Assembly (NCBI GenBank): GCA_900315945.1
Contig: ONAZ01000008.1
Span: forward strand, 1 to 64,000
Length of the DNA stretch: 64,000 nt
Source: an uncultured Lachnospiraceae bacterium
Lineage (GTDB): Bacteria; Bacillota; Clostridia; Lachnospirales; Lachnospiraceae
Direction: 5' to 3'
Positions 19,391-28,263 of the stretch are shown one piece after another. The translations under genes and the position numbers were made by a program. Each line of letters begins with the position of its first letter. Position 1 is the first letter of the stretch. Under the pieces are notes generated by a model. It saw nothing but the letters and a program-made list of their open reading frames with translations. It ran no database searches and was not told where the DNA came from.

Positions 19391-19873
19391 ATGAAGAGAA
19401 TTATAAGAAGAATTGTACCTATCCTTGTAATGGCAATGATACTTGCACTTCCTATGGTTTCATTTGCAGCTAATGGTAGGGTTACTGACCTTGAGTCGAA
19501 ATCACAGAACGGAATAGTTACTATTAATGGTAAATCATCAGAAGCGTTGTCTGTTGCAATTTTTGTATATGATGAAAGTGGACAGAATCTACTTGATGTT
19601 GGTTCTGCAGTTGTAAATGATGATAAGACATTTACAAGAACCATAACACTTCCTGATGGAAAGTATCTTGTCAAAGTTGCAGATTATGAGGGAGGCGATT
19701 TTGCTCAGACAATTACAACGACATCTGCTTCGTCTTCGAATGGCACAGACCCAGTAGCAGTCAAGAGTTCTAAGACAGATGATATGAATAATCCATATCT
19801 TTGGATAGGAATAATTGGTGGAACACTTTTGGTGGGAAGCGGAGTAATAGTTTATAGAATTACTAGAGTATAA
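19391..19873 (+). CDS. Small exported protein with C-terminal membrane anchor
   Basis: A 160-residue protein with a signal peptide (MKRIIRRIVPILVMAMILALPMVSFAA split at about 27), an immunoglobulin-like or Big-type beta domain (GIVTINGKSSEALSVAIFVYD, FTRTITLPDGKYLVKV), a Ser/Thr linker, and a C-terminal helix followed by a short basic tail (YRITRV). Where a clostridial sorting signal would read PKTGD, the text is SSKTDDMNNPYLW, so sortase recognition is possible but not canonical. The next gene encodes a class B sortase, 75 bases on. Confidence 0.7.
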   Translation: MKRIIRRIVPILVMAMILALPMVSFAANGRVTDLESKSQNGIVTINGKSSEALSVAIFVYDESGQNLLDVGSAVVNDDKTFTRTITLPDGKYLVKVADYEGGDFAQTITTTSASSSNGTDPVAVKSSKTDDMNNPYLWIGIIGGTLLVGSGVIVYRITRV

Positions 19874-19896
19874 ATATGTAACTAAATATGTTAAAA

Positions 19897-19924
19897 TGGC
19901 TCTTGCAATGCAAGGGTCATTTTT
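19897..19924 (+). terminator. Weak hairpin with T-run between anchor protein and sortase genes
   Basis: TGGCTCTTGCA pairs with TGCAAGGGTCA (two G-U pairs, tight loop) and a run of five T follows. It may be a leaky terminator that lowers sortase expression relative to its substrates. Confidence 0.5.
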
Positions 19925-19948
19925 GAATTGTTATATAGGATAAAGAAA

Positions 19949-20863
19949 ATGAGAAAAAAGTCTAAATTAAAAAAATCTGATGTAGTAATAATCATAATTC
20001 TATCAATTTGTATAATTGCTGCCGCAGTTGCTTTGTATATGTATTATTCTATCTCAAAGGATTATGAGAAGTCGGATGTATTATATGAGAATACAGTAAC
20101 AGACTATACAGTGAGAAATGGTGATATGTCAGCACCATGGTATGAGATGCTAGGCGTTAATATGTCTGGATTAAAAGAAAAAAATAATGAAATTATAGGG
20201 TGGCTCTTTTTTGAAAACGAAGATATAAGCTATCCAATACTTCGAAGCGAAGATAATGAGAAATATTATAGAACTGCATATGACAATACGAGGACCAGTG
20301 CAGGTTCTATATTTATGGAGAGTCTCAACTCTCCTGATTTTAGTGATTTACACACTATTATTTATGGGCACAATATGAAGAATCTTTCTATGTTTGGAAA
20401 GCTCAAATATTATAAAGAAAACGATGATTACTATGATTCTCATAAATATTTTCAGATAATAATGCCAGATAGGAAATATAGGTATGAAGTCATTGCATAT
20501 AAGGATGTAGATGCAGAAGGTGATTTCTATACTATATATAAAAAGGACTCTAAAGATTTCAAGAACTTTATAGAAGACAAGATATTAAAGGGTTCTCTTA
20601 TAAATAGTAATATGGAATTAAATGACGATTCACAGATAGTATCATTATCGACATGTACCGCAAGTGATGAGAAGAGATTTGCTGTCTCGGCAGTTAAGGT
20701 TGACGAGAGAGAAATGGATTCTTATTATATTCCAGAAAGAGTTAAGGAAATTCAAACGGAGAGTAAAAATGTTGATTATCTTATTCTAATACTTGGAAGT
20801 ATATTTATTCTTGTTGATATAGGGGTAATTATCTGGATAGTAGTTAAGAGTAAGCAAGCCTAG
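19949..20863 (+). CDS. srtB: Class B sortase
   Basis: A 304-residue membrane-bound cysteine transpeptidase that joins surface proteins to the cell wall or to pilin-like partners. An N-terminal helix (about residues 12-35) is followed by a class B sortase domain with His141 in YGHNMKNLSMF, Cys236 in SLSTCTASD (TLxTC-type) and Arg243. A second hydrophobic helix lies at the C-terminus, which is unusual for class B enzymes. I choose ATG 19949 after AGGA; a TTG start 21 bases upstream is poorer. The two genes before it encode exported proteins and are its likely substrates. Confidence 0.9.
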   Translation: MRKKSKLKKSDVVIIIILSICIIAAAVALYMYYSISKDYEKSDVLYENTVTDYTVRNGDMSAPWYEMLGVNMSGLKEKNNEIIGWLFFENEDISYPILRSEDNEKYYRTAYDNTRTSAGSIFMESLNSPDFSDLHTIIYGHNMKNLSMFGKLKYYKENDDYYDSHKYFQIIMPDRKYRYEVIAYKDVDAEGDFYTIYKKDSKDFKNFIEDKILKGSLINSNMELNDDSQIVSLSTCTASDEKRFAVSAVKVDEREMDSYYIPERVKEIQTESKNVDYLILILGSIFILVDIGVIIWIVVKSKQA

Positions 20864-20892
20864 TTGACGCATTTTCGAAAAGGGGCTATAAT
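20864..20892 (+). promoter_or_regulatory. Promoter of the preQ1 operon
   Basis: TTGACG (20864-20869) and TATAAT (20887-20892) are 17 bases apart and begin directly after the sortase stop codon. Only 38 bases separate the -10 from queD, and I see no preQ1 riboswitch fold there. Confidence 0.8.
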
Positions 20893-20930
20893 ACTTGATG
20901 TTTTTTAGTACCGATTTTAGAGGTGTATAG

Positions 20931-21350
20931 ATGTATTACGTAAGAACAGAAGCTGAATTTGACTCTACTCATTTTCTTAAAGACTATGATGGCAAATGTG
21001 GTAACATACATGGACATCGTTGGAAAGTAGTTGTTGAAGTAAAAAGCGAGAAATTAAAAGAAGATGTTCAGTGCAAGGGAATGGTAATTGACTTTGCTGA
21101 TCTGAAAGATGAACTTAATAAATTATGTGATGAATTTGATCATGTCTTTATATATGAGAAGGGATCCTTAAAAGAGGCTACAATAAAGGCTTTACACGAT
21201 GAAGGATTTATAATTAAAGAAGTTGATTTTAGAGCTACTGCAGAATGTTTTGCTAAGCATTTCTATGATGAAATGACAAAGGCGGGATTTAATATTAATA
21301 GAATTGAAGTATATGAGACTCCAAATAATTGCGCTATTTACGAGGAATAA
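20931..21350 (+). CDS. queD: QueD, 6-carboxy-5,6,7,8-tetrahydropterin synthase
   Basis: QueD turns dihydroneopterin triphosphate into 6-carboxytetrahydropterin, the second step of queuosine and 7-deazaguanine synthesis. The 139-residue protein carries the zinc ligands His14, His27 and His29 (STHFL and NIHGHRW), the catalytic Cys23, and the DFADLK and FDHVF motifs of the PTPS family; the final ETPNNCAIY with Glu is also typical. It is the first gene of a compact queD-queE-folE-queC-queF operon with its own promoter. Confidence 0.95.
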   Translation: MYYVRTEAEFDSTHFLKDYDGKCGNIHGHRWKVVVEVKSEKLKEDVQCKGMVIDFADLKDELNKLCDEFDHVFIYEKGSLKEATIKALHDEGFIIKEVDFRATAECFAKHFYDEMTKAGFNINRIEVYETPNNCAIYEE

Positions 21351-21359
21351 TTAAGAGAT

Positions 21360-22013
21360 ATGCAGGTTGTTGAGAAATTTGTAAGTATAAATGGAGAAGG
21401 CATAAGAGCTGGTGAACTTGCAGTTTTTATCAGATTTAAAGGTTGCAATCTTTCTTGTAATTATTGCGATACTTCTTGGGCTAATGAGGCGGATTGTCCT
21501 TATGAAGAAAAGAGTCCATTCGATATCTTTAATTATATAAAGTCAACTAAAGTTAGAAATGTAACTCTTACAGGAGGAGAGCCACTTCTTCAGAAAGATA
21601 TAGATAAGCTAATAGACTTAATAGAAGAAGATGATTATATAAGAATCGAAATTGAGACAAATGGAGCTGTGGATTTGAGTAGATTTTCATCTGATAAAGT
21701 AACATTTACAATGGATTATAAACTTCCACAAAGTGGTATGGAAGATAAAATGTTACTAAAGAATTTCGAATTTCTAAAAGAAAAAGACACTGTTAAATTT
21801 GTGACATCATCGAAAGACGACTTAGATAAGGCATGTGATATAATTAAGAAGTATTCATTGATAGAGAAATGTCATGTGTATTTTAGTCCTGTTTTTGGTA
21901 AGATAGAACCAGAAGAAATTGTTGATTATATGATAAACAATAACATGAATGATATTAGACTTCAGATTCAGATGCACAAAGTGATCTGGGATCCTGATAA
22001 GAGAGGTGTATAG
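21360..22013 (+). CDS. queE: QueE, 7-carboxy-7-deazaguanine synthase (radical SAM)
   Basis: QueE rearranges 6-carboxytetrahydropterin to 7-carboxy-7-deazaguanine with SAM and Mg2+. The 217-residue protein has the family's INGEG start, the radical SAM motif Cys29-x3-Cys33-x2-Cys36 (CNLSCNYC), LTGGEPLLQ, and the IEIETNG and [10 protein letters not shown] substrate segments. Ten bases separate it from queD. Its stop codon is one base ahead of the folE start, so the genes are tightly coupled. Confidence 0.95.
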   Translation: MQVVEKFVSINGEGIRAGELAVFIRFKGCNLSCNYCDTSWANEADCPYEEKSPFDIFNYIKSTKVRNVTLTGGEPLLQKDIDKLIDLIEEDDYIRIEIETNGAVDLSRFSSDKVTFTMDYKLPQSGMEDKMLLKNFEFLKEKDTVKFVTSSKDDLDKACDIIKKYSLIEKCHVYFSPVFGKIEPEEIVDYMINNNMNDIRLQIQMHKVIWDPDKRGV

Positions 22014-22014
22014 A

Positions 22015-22590
22015 ATGATAGATACCAAGGCTATTGAAGAGAATATAAGAGGAATACTAGTTGCTCTTGGAGATGATCCGGAGAGAGAAGGATTGAAAGA
22101 TACACCTAGAAGAGTCGCTAGAATGTATCAAGAAGTGTTCGAAGGTATGAACTATACCAATCACGAAATAGCTGAGATGTTTAATACAACATTTGAAGAA
22201 GGTATAGATGATGAAGCAGATATGCTGGGTCGAGTAGTTGTTATGAGAGATATTGACATTTTCTCATATTGCGAGCATCATCTTGCCCTTATGTATGATA
22301 TGAAGGTCAATGTTGCATACATTCCTAAAGGCAAAGTGATAGGACTATCCAAAATTGCAAGAGTATGTGATATGGTGGGGAGACGCCTTCAATTACAAGA
22401 GAGAATTGGCAAAGATATTGCAGATATTATTAGTGAGATTACAGGTTCCGAAGATGTGGCAGTTACAATAGAAGGATGTCATAGTTGTGTTAATGCTAGA
22501 GGAATTAAGAAGAATAATACTAAGACTTTTACTGCAGAGCTAAGAGGCGAATTCCAGAGAGACCCTAATCTTCAGGTGTATGTGAGGTAG
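22015..22590 (+). CDS. folE: FolE, GTP cyclohydrolase I
   Basis: FolE converts GTP to dihydroneopterin triphosphate, the entry step for both folate and queuosine. In this operon it most likely serves QueD. The 191-residue protein shows [14 protein letters not shown], the zinc motif [26 protein letters not shown] and the second zinc ligand in [12 protein letters not shown] take ATG 22015, which follows GAGAGG inside the queE end; a GTG nine bases upstream overlaps queE. Confidence 0.94.
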   Translation: MIDTKAIEENIRGILVALGDDPEREGLKDTPRRVARMYQEVFEGMNYTNHEIAEMFNTTFEEGIDDEADMLGRVVVMRDIDIFSYCEHHLALMYDMKVNVAYIPKGKVIGLSKIARVCDMVGRRLQLQERIGKDIADIISEITGSEDVAVTIEGCHSCVNARGIKKNNTKTFTAELRGEFQRDPNLQVYVR

Positions 22591-22594
22591 GAAG

Positions 22595-23275
22595 ATGAAA
22601 GCGTTAGTGTTATGCAGTGGTGGTATTGATTCGACAACAGCCCTTGCAATTGCTGTCCATAAATACGGACATGATAATGTGGTAGCTCTCTCTATGTCAT
22701 ACGGACAGAAGCATGACAAAGAGATTAAGGCAGCACAGAACGTTGCAGCTTTTTTTGATGTGGAATTATTGTCTTTGGATTTGAGTAAGATTTTTGAATA
22801 TAGTAATTCATCTTTGCTTAAGCAGTCTTCAGAAGATATACCAAAGGAAAGCTATTCTGCTCAGATAGAAGAGACTAATGGTGAAAAACCAGTTAGCACC
22901 TATGTACCATTTAGAAATGGGCTATTTCTATCAACTGCGGCAAGTATTGCATTAAGCAAAGACTGTTCGGTGATTTATTACGGAGCTCATAGTGATGATG
23001 CTGCAGGATTTGCGTATCCAGACTGTTCTGATGTATTCAACAATGCAATGAATACAGCAATTTATGAAGGTTCAGGCCATCAACTTAAGATTGAAGCACC
23101 ATTTATCAATATGAATAAAGCACAGGTTGTGAAGATGGGATTAGAGCTTGGCGCACCATATGAACTTACATGGTCATGTTATGAAGGTGGAGATACCCCT
23201 TGTGGAAAATGTGGTACATGTATAGACAGAGCGAAGGCTTTTGAAGCAAATGGAATAGAGGATCCGGCAGTTTAG
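22595..23275 (+). CDS. queC: QueC, 7-cyano-7-deazaguanine (preQ0) synthase
   Basis: QueC uses ATP and ammonia to turn 7-carboxy-7-deazaguanine into preQ0. The 226-residue protein has the PP-loop SGGIDS (8-13), [34 protein letters not shown] and the zinc-binding cysteines of WSCYEGG...CGKCGTC near the C-terminus. It starts four bases after folE. Confidence 0.96.
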   Translation: MKALVLCSGGIDSTTALAIAVHKYGHDNVVALSMSYGQKHDKEIKAAQNVAAFFDVELLSLDLSKIFEYSNSSLLKQSSEDIPKESYSAQIEETNGEKPVSTYVPFRNGLFLSTAASIALSKDCSVIYYGAHSDDAAGFAYPDCSDVFNNAMNTAIYEGSGHQLKIEAPFINMNKAQVVKMGLELGAPYELTWSCYEGGDTPCGKCGTCIDRAKAFEANGIEDPAV

Positions 23276-23333
23276 TTATTGCGTTTTGCAAAAGTTGATG
23301 ATAGATAATACATTAGTTAAGAAAGGGATATTC

Positions 23334-23816
23334 ATGAGAGAGAAGGAAAATCTTACACTTCTTGGTAATAAAGAAAACGACTATTCAAGTGATTATAATC
23401 CTGACATTCTTGAGACTTTCGAGAATAAACATAAGGAGAATGATTATTTTGTCAAATTTAATTGTCCGGAATTTACATCCCTTTGTCCAATAACAGGTCA
23501 ACCTGATTTCGCAACTATTACCATATCTTACGTTCCTAACGAGCAAATGGTAGAGAGTAAAAGCTTGAAGTTGTATCTGTTCTCTTACAGGAACAAGGGA
23601 GATTTCCATGAGGATTGTGTTAATACAATCATGAAGGATTTGATTAAGAAGATGAATCCAAAATACATCGAAGTATTAGGTCGATTTCTTCCAAGAGGTG
23701 GCATATCAATTGATCCATATTGTAACTATGGTATGGCAGGTACAAAATGGGAAGAACTTGCATGGCAGAGATTATCTCATCATGATATGAGTCCAGAAGT
23801 GGTAGATAATAGATAA
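23334..23816 (+). CDS. queF: QueF, NADPH-dependent preQ0 reductase
   Basis: QueF reduces the nitrile of preQ0 to the amine preQ1, which is then inserted into tRNA. This is the short, single-domain type (160 residues, as in Bacillus). Catalytic Cys51 and Asp58 lie in [13 protein letters not shown], followed by the [19 protein letters not shown]/quaternary motif and HEDCVN. I start at ATG 23334 after AAAGGG; upstream in-frame codons at 23286 and 23298 have poor sites and add residues that the family lacks. It completes the preQ1 pathway; tgt and queA are not in the window. Confidence 0.94.
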   Translation: MREKENLTLLGNKENDYSSDYNPDILETFENKHKENDYFVKFNCPEFTSLCPITGQPDFATITISYVPNEQMVESKSLKLYLFSYRNKGDFHEDCVNTIMKDLIKKMNPKYIEVLGRFLPRGGISIDPYCNYGMAGTKWEELAWQRLSHHDMSPEVVDNR

Positions 23817-23852
23817 AGGGTATATTGTATTGCGTAAGGCGAGGTGATTACT

Positions 23853-24524
23853 ATGACAGAAATGGAAGCCGTTAGAAGTAGACATTCAGTAAGAAAATAT
23901 CAAGACAAGAGAATAGAGAAAGAACAGATTGATTGTCTAGAGAAGAAGATTGAAGAATTGAATAAAGAAGGCAATATACATCTTCAGTTTATTGAAGATT
24001 CTGCTAGTACATTTAACAAGCTATTTAATAAAAGTGCTGGACTTGGAAGTGCACCTAGTGTAATAGCTTGTGTGGGACCAGATGATGATACTTTAGATGA
24101 GAGAGTAGGATACTTCGGACAGAAGCTTGTAATATATGCTCAGCAGCTAGGATTAAACACTTGTTGGGTAGGGATTTTTAATCGTAAGAAGATTCCTGTT
24201 GAAGTGGCTGATAATGAGAGACTGGTAATTGCAATAGCTATTGGATACGGTGAGACTCAAGGAAAGGAAAGAAAGACAAAGACTGCTGATGAAGTTGTTA
24301 TAGATCTAAAAGATGTTCCAGATTGGTTTCATGCAGGAGTTGAAGCTGCTCTTCTTGCACCAACAGCTATTAATCAGCAGAAGTTTGAGATTATATATAA
24401 TGAGAATGAAGAAGTTGAGTTCAAAGACTTAGGTGGAGTTCTAAGTAAGATTGATATTGGAATTGTAAAATGTAATTTTGAAATAGGAGTTGCTGATTAT
24501 AAGAGTCATTATGATAATGCATAA
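23853..24524 (+). CDS. Nitroreductase family protein
   Basis: A 223-residue flavin enzyme of the nitroreductase superfamily (putative TM-1586-like branch). The N-terminus has the FMN-binding RSRHSVRKYQ, later LGLNTCWVGIF and the APTAINQQKFEI segment that contacts flavin. Substrate is unknown; the family reduces nitro groups, quinones or iodinated aromatics. ATG 23853 follows GAGGTG; a GTG nine bases upstream is less likely. It lies 36 bases after queF and may be co-transcribed, and ends in front of a large hairpin. Confidence 0.85.
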   Translation: MTEMEAVRSRHSVRKYQDKRIEKEQIDCLEKKIEELNKEGNIHLQFIEDSASTFNKLFNKSAGLGSAPSVIACVGPDDDTLDERVGYFGQKLVIYAQQLGLNTCWVGIFNRKKIPVEVADNERLVIAIAIGYGETQGKERKTKTADEVVIDLKDVPDWFHAGVEAALLAPTAINQQKFEIIYNENEEVEFKDLGGVLSKIDIGIVKCNFEIGVADYKSHYDNA

Positions 24525-24528
24525 TATA

Positions 24529-24603
24529 AGCTCCGTCTAATATATAGTCTTCCTCAGCTGAGCAAAGCTCAATGTTTCGTAAGACTACATATTAGATGGG
24601 GCT
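24529..24603. terminator. Large 23-nt-arm hairpin with nested stem between converging genes
   Basis: Arms 24529-24551 and 24581-24603 pair along 23 positions with one mismatch and two G-U pairs. The 29-base loop holds a second small hairpin (TGAGC/GCTCA). A T-run follows on the plus strand. It separates the nitroreductase gene from bioY and can serve both directions. Confidence 0.8.
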
Positions 24604-24626
24604 TTTTAGGTACAAAATCTATTTCC

Positions 24627-25196
24627 TTATAAACGCTTAAGTGCTCTACGTAGTCGTGGGCCTGCAATTGCAGCAATAGCAATTTTAATTGCGTCTGCCC
24701 ATACAAAAGGAATAACTCCGGCAAGTAGTGCTTCCCAGAATGTCATATGACCTTGATATGCAAGCCAGGCTGTACCAAGAGCGTAACATAGTAGTGTGCC
24801 AACAGCCATTCCGATAATTTGCATATATACCTTGTCTTCGAAATGTTCAATAGCAAAGCCTGTACATAGGACTACGAATATGAATCCAATTATATAGCCA
24901 CCTGTAGGACCAATAAGTACATTGAAGCCTCCCTTGAAATTAGAAAACACGGGAAGACCAACAAAGCCAATAAGCATGTACAATAAAAGGGACACCATTC
25001 CCCGCTTTAAACCAATAGCATATACAGATATAAAAATTGCAAGAATCGTTAAACTAATAGGAACTGGGCCAATAGGGATTGATAATGGCCCAATTATACA
25101 GGTTATAGCTGTTGATAAAGCAATAAATGTTAATGTCTGAGCTTTTGGAGACATTTTCTTTTTTTCTTTTAATTTATTTGAATTCGTATCTTCCAT
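24627..25196 (-). CDS. bioY: BioY, biotin transporter substrate-binding component
   Basis: BioY is the membrane S component that captures biotin, alone or with an ECF energy-coupling module. The 189-residue protein has about six hydrophobic helices and the family segments IPIGPVPISLT, FVGLPVFSNFKGGFNVLIGPTGGYIIGF and AGVIPFVWADAIK. No ecfA/ecfT genes are near, so it probably uses a shared module. It follows the phosphatase gene on the reverse strand by 38 bases with an AAGGAGAT site and may be in the same transcript. Confidence 0.93.
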   Translation of the reverse strand: MEDTNSNKLKEKKKMSPKAQTLTFIALSTAITCIIGPLSIPIGPVPISLTILAIFISVYAIGLKRGMVSLLLYMLIGFVGLPVFSNFKGGFNVLIGPTGGYIIGFIFVVLCTGFAIEHFEDKVYMQIIGMAVGTLLCYALGTAWLAYQGHMTFWEALLAGVIPFVWADAIKIAIAAIAGPRLRRALKRL

Positions 25197-25234
25197 TGAT
25201 AGAACATCTCCTTATTAGAATTATTATATAGTAT

Positions 25235-26407
25235 TTAGAAGTAACTTACTCTAACGTTTTTGCCCATTTTTCTTAGGCAGTCTGTTAATTCTTCTACTAG
25301 TTTCATTTTGATATCAATTGATAGGGTGGTCTGGGCAATTTGATGCGCTGGATTAATAGCTTGTCCTACGAAGAAATCAATATCAGTTGCTTCTTCAAAT
25401 AGTAATCTGCTAATTTGTGCGGCGCCGTTATTGTTGAATCCCCAGAATTGATATAGTTCATTTTTCCCTAAGGCATCCTTTGCATATTCTAACACTTTAT
25501 TAATTGTAATGGTACCCTCTGTTACAAGATCGATACCTTCAATTTTTGATATTGGAGGTATGCCGTCTGCGCCACTTCCTGATATTGCCACTAGGGGAGC
25601 ACCTAGATGTTCTGATGCAATCTTAGATGTTGTGCCACCACATATGATATGCTTTCCTTCTTTTGAGAAGAACAGATTCATCATTCGCGAGCAGTCATCT
25701 CTGCTACGAGGAGGACCATATAATATATTGACCTGTTCTCTAGGTCTGATTTTGACAACACATGCTGTAGCATCATCTATTGGATTGGAATCGTATTCTT
25801 GATAGACTTGATCTATTAACATTGTGGCAAGTGTCTTGGCGTTATAATCTACCATGGCTATTACTTTCATAAATTCTGCGATGTCATCAGGACCCCATTC
25901 ATAGTTGTAACTTTTATCTGGACTAGCATAAGGACAACCATCACTCATTGCAGTAATTACATCGTTAGGTTGAAGTTTAACTGTGGCAGAATATATTTTC
26001 TTATCTTCAATAATTATTTCTTGCTTTGGATACTCGTATATCTCACCATCTCTAATATAGATTACTGCAGGATTATCATATTCTATAATATCAACGGTCT
26101 CATTATCTAGAATGTGCAGTATTGTAAATGTTGAGTAGGCAACGCCGTGTTCTGAATTAATTGGAAGTGTTGCGGCGATGGTAGATACACATTCTTCTAG
26201 AGGGAGACCTTGGGCAATCATTGTAGATATAATTTTAGAAGTAAGTGTTGAGAGAATACTTGCTTTCACACCACTTCCAAGACCATCTGCTAATACAACG
26301 ACGCTAGAATTATCATCTTGCTTAACTATATCAACATGGTCTCCACATAGTTGCTCCCCTTTATGGTTTATACTTTTATATCCTATGTCTGCATATAGAT
26401 CATTCAT
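25235..26407 (-). CDS. SpoIIE-type PP2C protein phosphatase
   Basis: A 390-residue serine/threonine phosphatase of the SpoIIE/PPM class. The metal-binding aspartates are visible in CGDHVDI, VVLADGLGSG and AMSDGCPY, and in DDATACVV. About 130 extra residues follow the phosphatase domain, with no clear match. The start overlaps the end of the sensory hydrogenase gene by 8 bases, so the two proteins are translationally coupled. Phosphatase-linked group C [FeFe] hydrogenases are known; the phosphatase is the probable output that tells the cell about H2. Confidence 0.88.
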   Translation of the reverse strand: MNDLYADIGYKSINHKGEQLCGDHVDIVKQDDNSSVVVLADGLGSGVKASILSTLTSKIISTMIAQGLPLEECVSTIAATLPINSEHGVAYSTFTILHILDNETVDIIEYDNPAVIYIRDGEIYEYPKQEIIIEDKKIYSATVKLQPNDVITAMSDGCPYASPDKSYNYEWGPDDIAEFMKVIAMVDYNAKTLATMLIDQVYQEYDSNPIDDATACVVKIRPREQVNILYGPPRSRDDCSRMMNLFFSKEGKHIICGGTTSKIASEHLGAPLVAISGSGADGIPPISKIEGIDLVTEGTITINKVLEYAKDALGKNELYQFWGFNNNGAAQISRLLFEEATDIDFFVGQAINPAHQIAQTTLSIDIKMKLVEELTDCLRKMGKNVRVSYF

Positions 26408-28073
26408 CGCTAATCGACTCCTTTAATTTCGTAAGAGCAATCTTAGTTTCGGCAGTAGTTTCACCTAGTAGTGAGGCAATTTCCTGTACAATACGCATTT
26501 GCTTATCAACAACTTTGTCAGCAATTTCAATTGTCTGTTTGCTGATGTTTTCTTTCTTAACACGTTGGGTCTCTTCTTTACTTACGTCATGTAGAATACA
26601 TAGAAGTAGTCTGTAATGACTATCATATACAACAGTCTTCTCCACGTATTTTCTATATTCAGATAGATATTCATGCTTGTTTCTAATTACTTTTCCATCA
26701 TATAGGGCAGTTATAAAGTCTGTTGTATCTATTAGATTGACGACATTTTCACCAAGAATATCTTTGTCATCTTTCAGATTAAATATCTTAAGAGCATTTT
26801 TGTTGATTTGTTGGACTTCTAAACTCTCATTAAGCACCACAATTCCATTAGGAGTAATTCTAGTAATTGTATCTGTGAAGTTTTCTGCTCGTTCCATAAG
26901 ATATGGAAGACACATTGATATCTCTGCCTTTCCTTCTATGACAGCAATGGCCTTCTCTCTACATGTGTTGTATCCACATGTACCGCAGTTAAGTTCGTCA
27001 GCAGAAGAGTATTTACCCATCTGTTTCATAATTTCTTTAATCTCTTTTTCTGATGGATTAGCGCCAGATTGAGTAATGATATCGAATTGCTTTATTAGTT
27101 CAATTCTTTCAGGCTGCTCTACTTTGAAATCTTCTTCTCCTGCGTATTCCACCACATCTTTGTAGTGCCTTATAGGTGAATTTCTATATTTCTCCATAAT
27201 TGGACCGCCTATACAGCTTCCATTGCAGGCTGACATTTCAATAAAGCATTTATGTATATTTCCATTCTTTATATCTTTAAGAGCGGCAATGCAATTCTCT
27301 ACACCATCTAATGCAAGATAAGTGTAGTCTTTGTTCTTCTTGTTCATTGTCTTAAGTATTCCACCAGTTGTAGGGAAAAGTCTTGCTTTAGTTTCATTGT
27401 AATCATCAACATTCATTTCAAGAGCTATATCTTCTTCAGCAAGCCACTTGGCAAGTTCTTCAAATGTAAGAACTGCATCAACTATGCCTTTGTAATGTTC
27501 GGCCTCATCTTTCTTCGATACGCATGGTCCAATAAATACAGTCTTAGCATTAGGCATTCTCTTCTTAATGTCTTTACAATGAGCCTGCATAGGAGAAAGT
27601 GTATCAGCTAAGTGATTGATTAATTCTGGGAAATGTTTCTGTATAAGGAGGTTAATTGAATGGCAGCAGGAGCTTATGATGACGTCCTTTTCATTTTCCT
27701 CGCACATTCTGTCATAATCCCTCTTAACAATAGTTGCTCCAATAGCAGTTTCCTCTGCATCAGCAAAGCCCAGCTTCTTTAGAGCATTTCTCATAGAATC
27801 AATTCCTACACCTTCAAAGTTCGCAATAAAAGAAGGAGCAAGTGACACTATTACAGGATCGCCACTTTGAATTAGAACCTTGACTTTCTCTGTCTCATCT
27901 ACAATTTGCTTGGCATCTTGTGGACATACAACGAAGCAATGACCACATAATATACATTCATTACTTATTATGTATGCCTGATTACCAGAGAAACGAATTG
28001 ATTTTACAGGACAATTTCTAATACATTTGTGACAGTTTTTGCAATTCGACTTTTTCAGTGTAAGAAAATCCAT
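26400..28073 (-). CDS. Sensory [FeFe] hydrogenase (group C, PAS-linked)
   Basis: A 557-residue cytoplasmic protein. Domains: two N-terminal [4Fe-4S] motifs (Cys11-x2-Cys14-x2-Cys17-x3-Cys21; CILCGHCFVVC), a hydrogenase domain with H-cluster ligand candidates Cys136/137 (ISSCCHS), Cys184 (GPCVSKKDE), Cys283 and Cys287 (SACNGSCIGG), a four-cysteine FeS domain (363, 366, 371, 388), a PAS domain (about 405-515) and a polar tail. Compared with catalytic enzymes, TSCCPGW is replaced by SSCCHS and the C-terminal motif lacks GGGQ, as expected for sensor forms rather than H2-producing ones. AGGAGG precedes the ATG at 28073. Confidence 0.9.
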   Translation of the reverse strand: MDFLTLKKSNCKNCHKCIRNCPVKSIRFSGNQAYIISNECILCGHCFVVCPQDAKQIVDETEKVKVLIQSGDPVIVSLAPSFIANFEGVGIDSMRNALKKLGFADAEETAIGATIVKRDYDRMCEENEKDVIISSCCHSINLLIQKHFPELINHLADTLSPMQAHCKDIKKRMPNAKTVFIGPCVSKKDEAEHYKGIVDAVLTFEELAKWLAEEDIALEMNVDDYNETKARLFPTTGGILKTMNKKNKDYTYLALDGVENCIAALKDIKNGNIHKCFIEMSACNGSCIGGPIMEKYRNSPIRHYKDVVEYAGEEDFKVEQPERIELIKQFDIITQSGANPSEKEIKEIMKQMGKYSSADELNCGTCGYNTCREKAIAVIEGKAEISMCLPYLMERAENFTDTITRITPNGIVVLNESLEVQQINKNALKIFNLKDDKDILGENVVNLIDTTDFITALYDGKVIRNKHEYLSEYRKYVEKTVVYDSHYRLLLCILHDVSKEETQRVKKENISKQTIEIADKVVDKQMRIVQEIASLLGETTAETKIALTKLKESISDE

Positions 28074-28173
28074 GCTTATTCCTCCTATTATTATGTGAAG
28101 TATCTGCTATTAATAAAAATTATATAGAATAAATCATCTAAAATCAATGAAGGTGGTAAGAAAACATAAGAGC

Positions 28174-28207
28174 TATAATACACATAATGTGTATGTTGTG
28201 ATATAAT
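28174..28207. promoter_or_regulatory. Palindrome between two -10 elements in a divergent region
   Basis: ATACACAT-A-ATGTGTAT (28178-28194) is a perfect 8+1+8 palindrome. TATAAT occurs at 28174-28179 and 28202-28207, so the palindrome fills the space between. It could be an operator for the kinase gene at 28264 or for the divergent hydrogenase gene. Confidence 0.4.
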
Positions 28208-28263
28208 GAGAGATAAATGATGAGAAGGTATATGGTTTGTGATTTCATTAAATGGGGGATTTT

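Noticed and set aside
19051-19674. 207-codon reverse frame over the surface-protein genes
   Set aside because: It lies opposite two well-supported genes, has low-complexity Ser/Thr content and no ribosome site; a shadow frame.
20893-20930. preQ1 riboswitch before queD
   Set aside because: Only 38 bases lie between -10 and start codon and I cannot find the stem, A-rich tail and ribosome-site pairing of the known classes.
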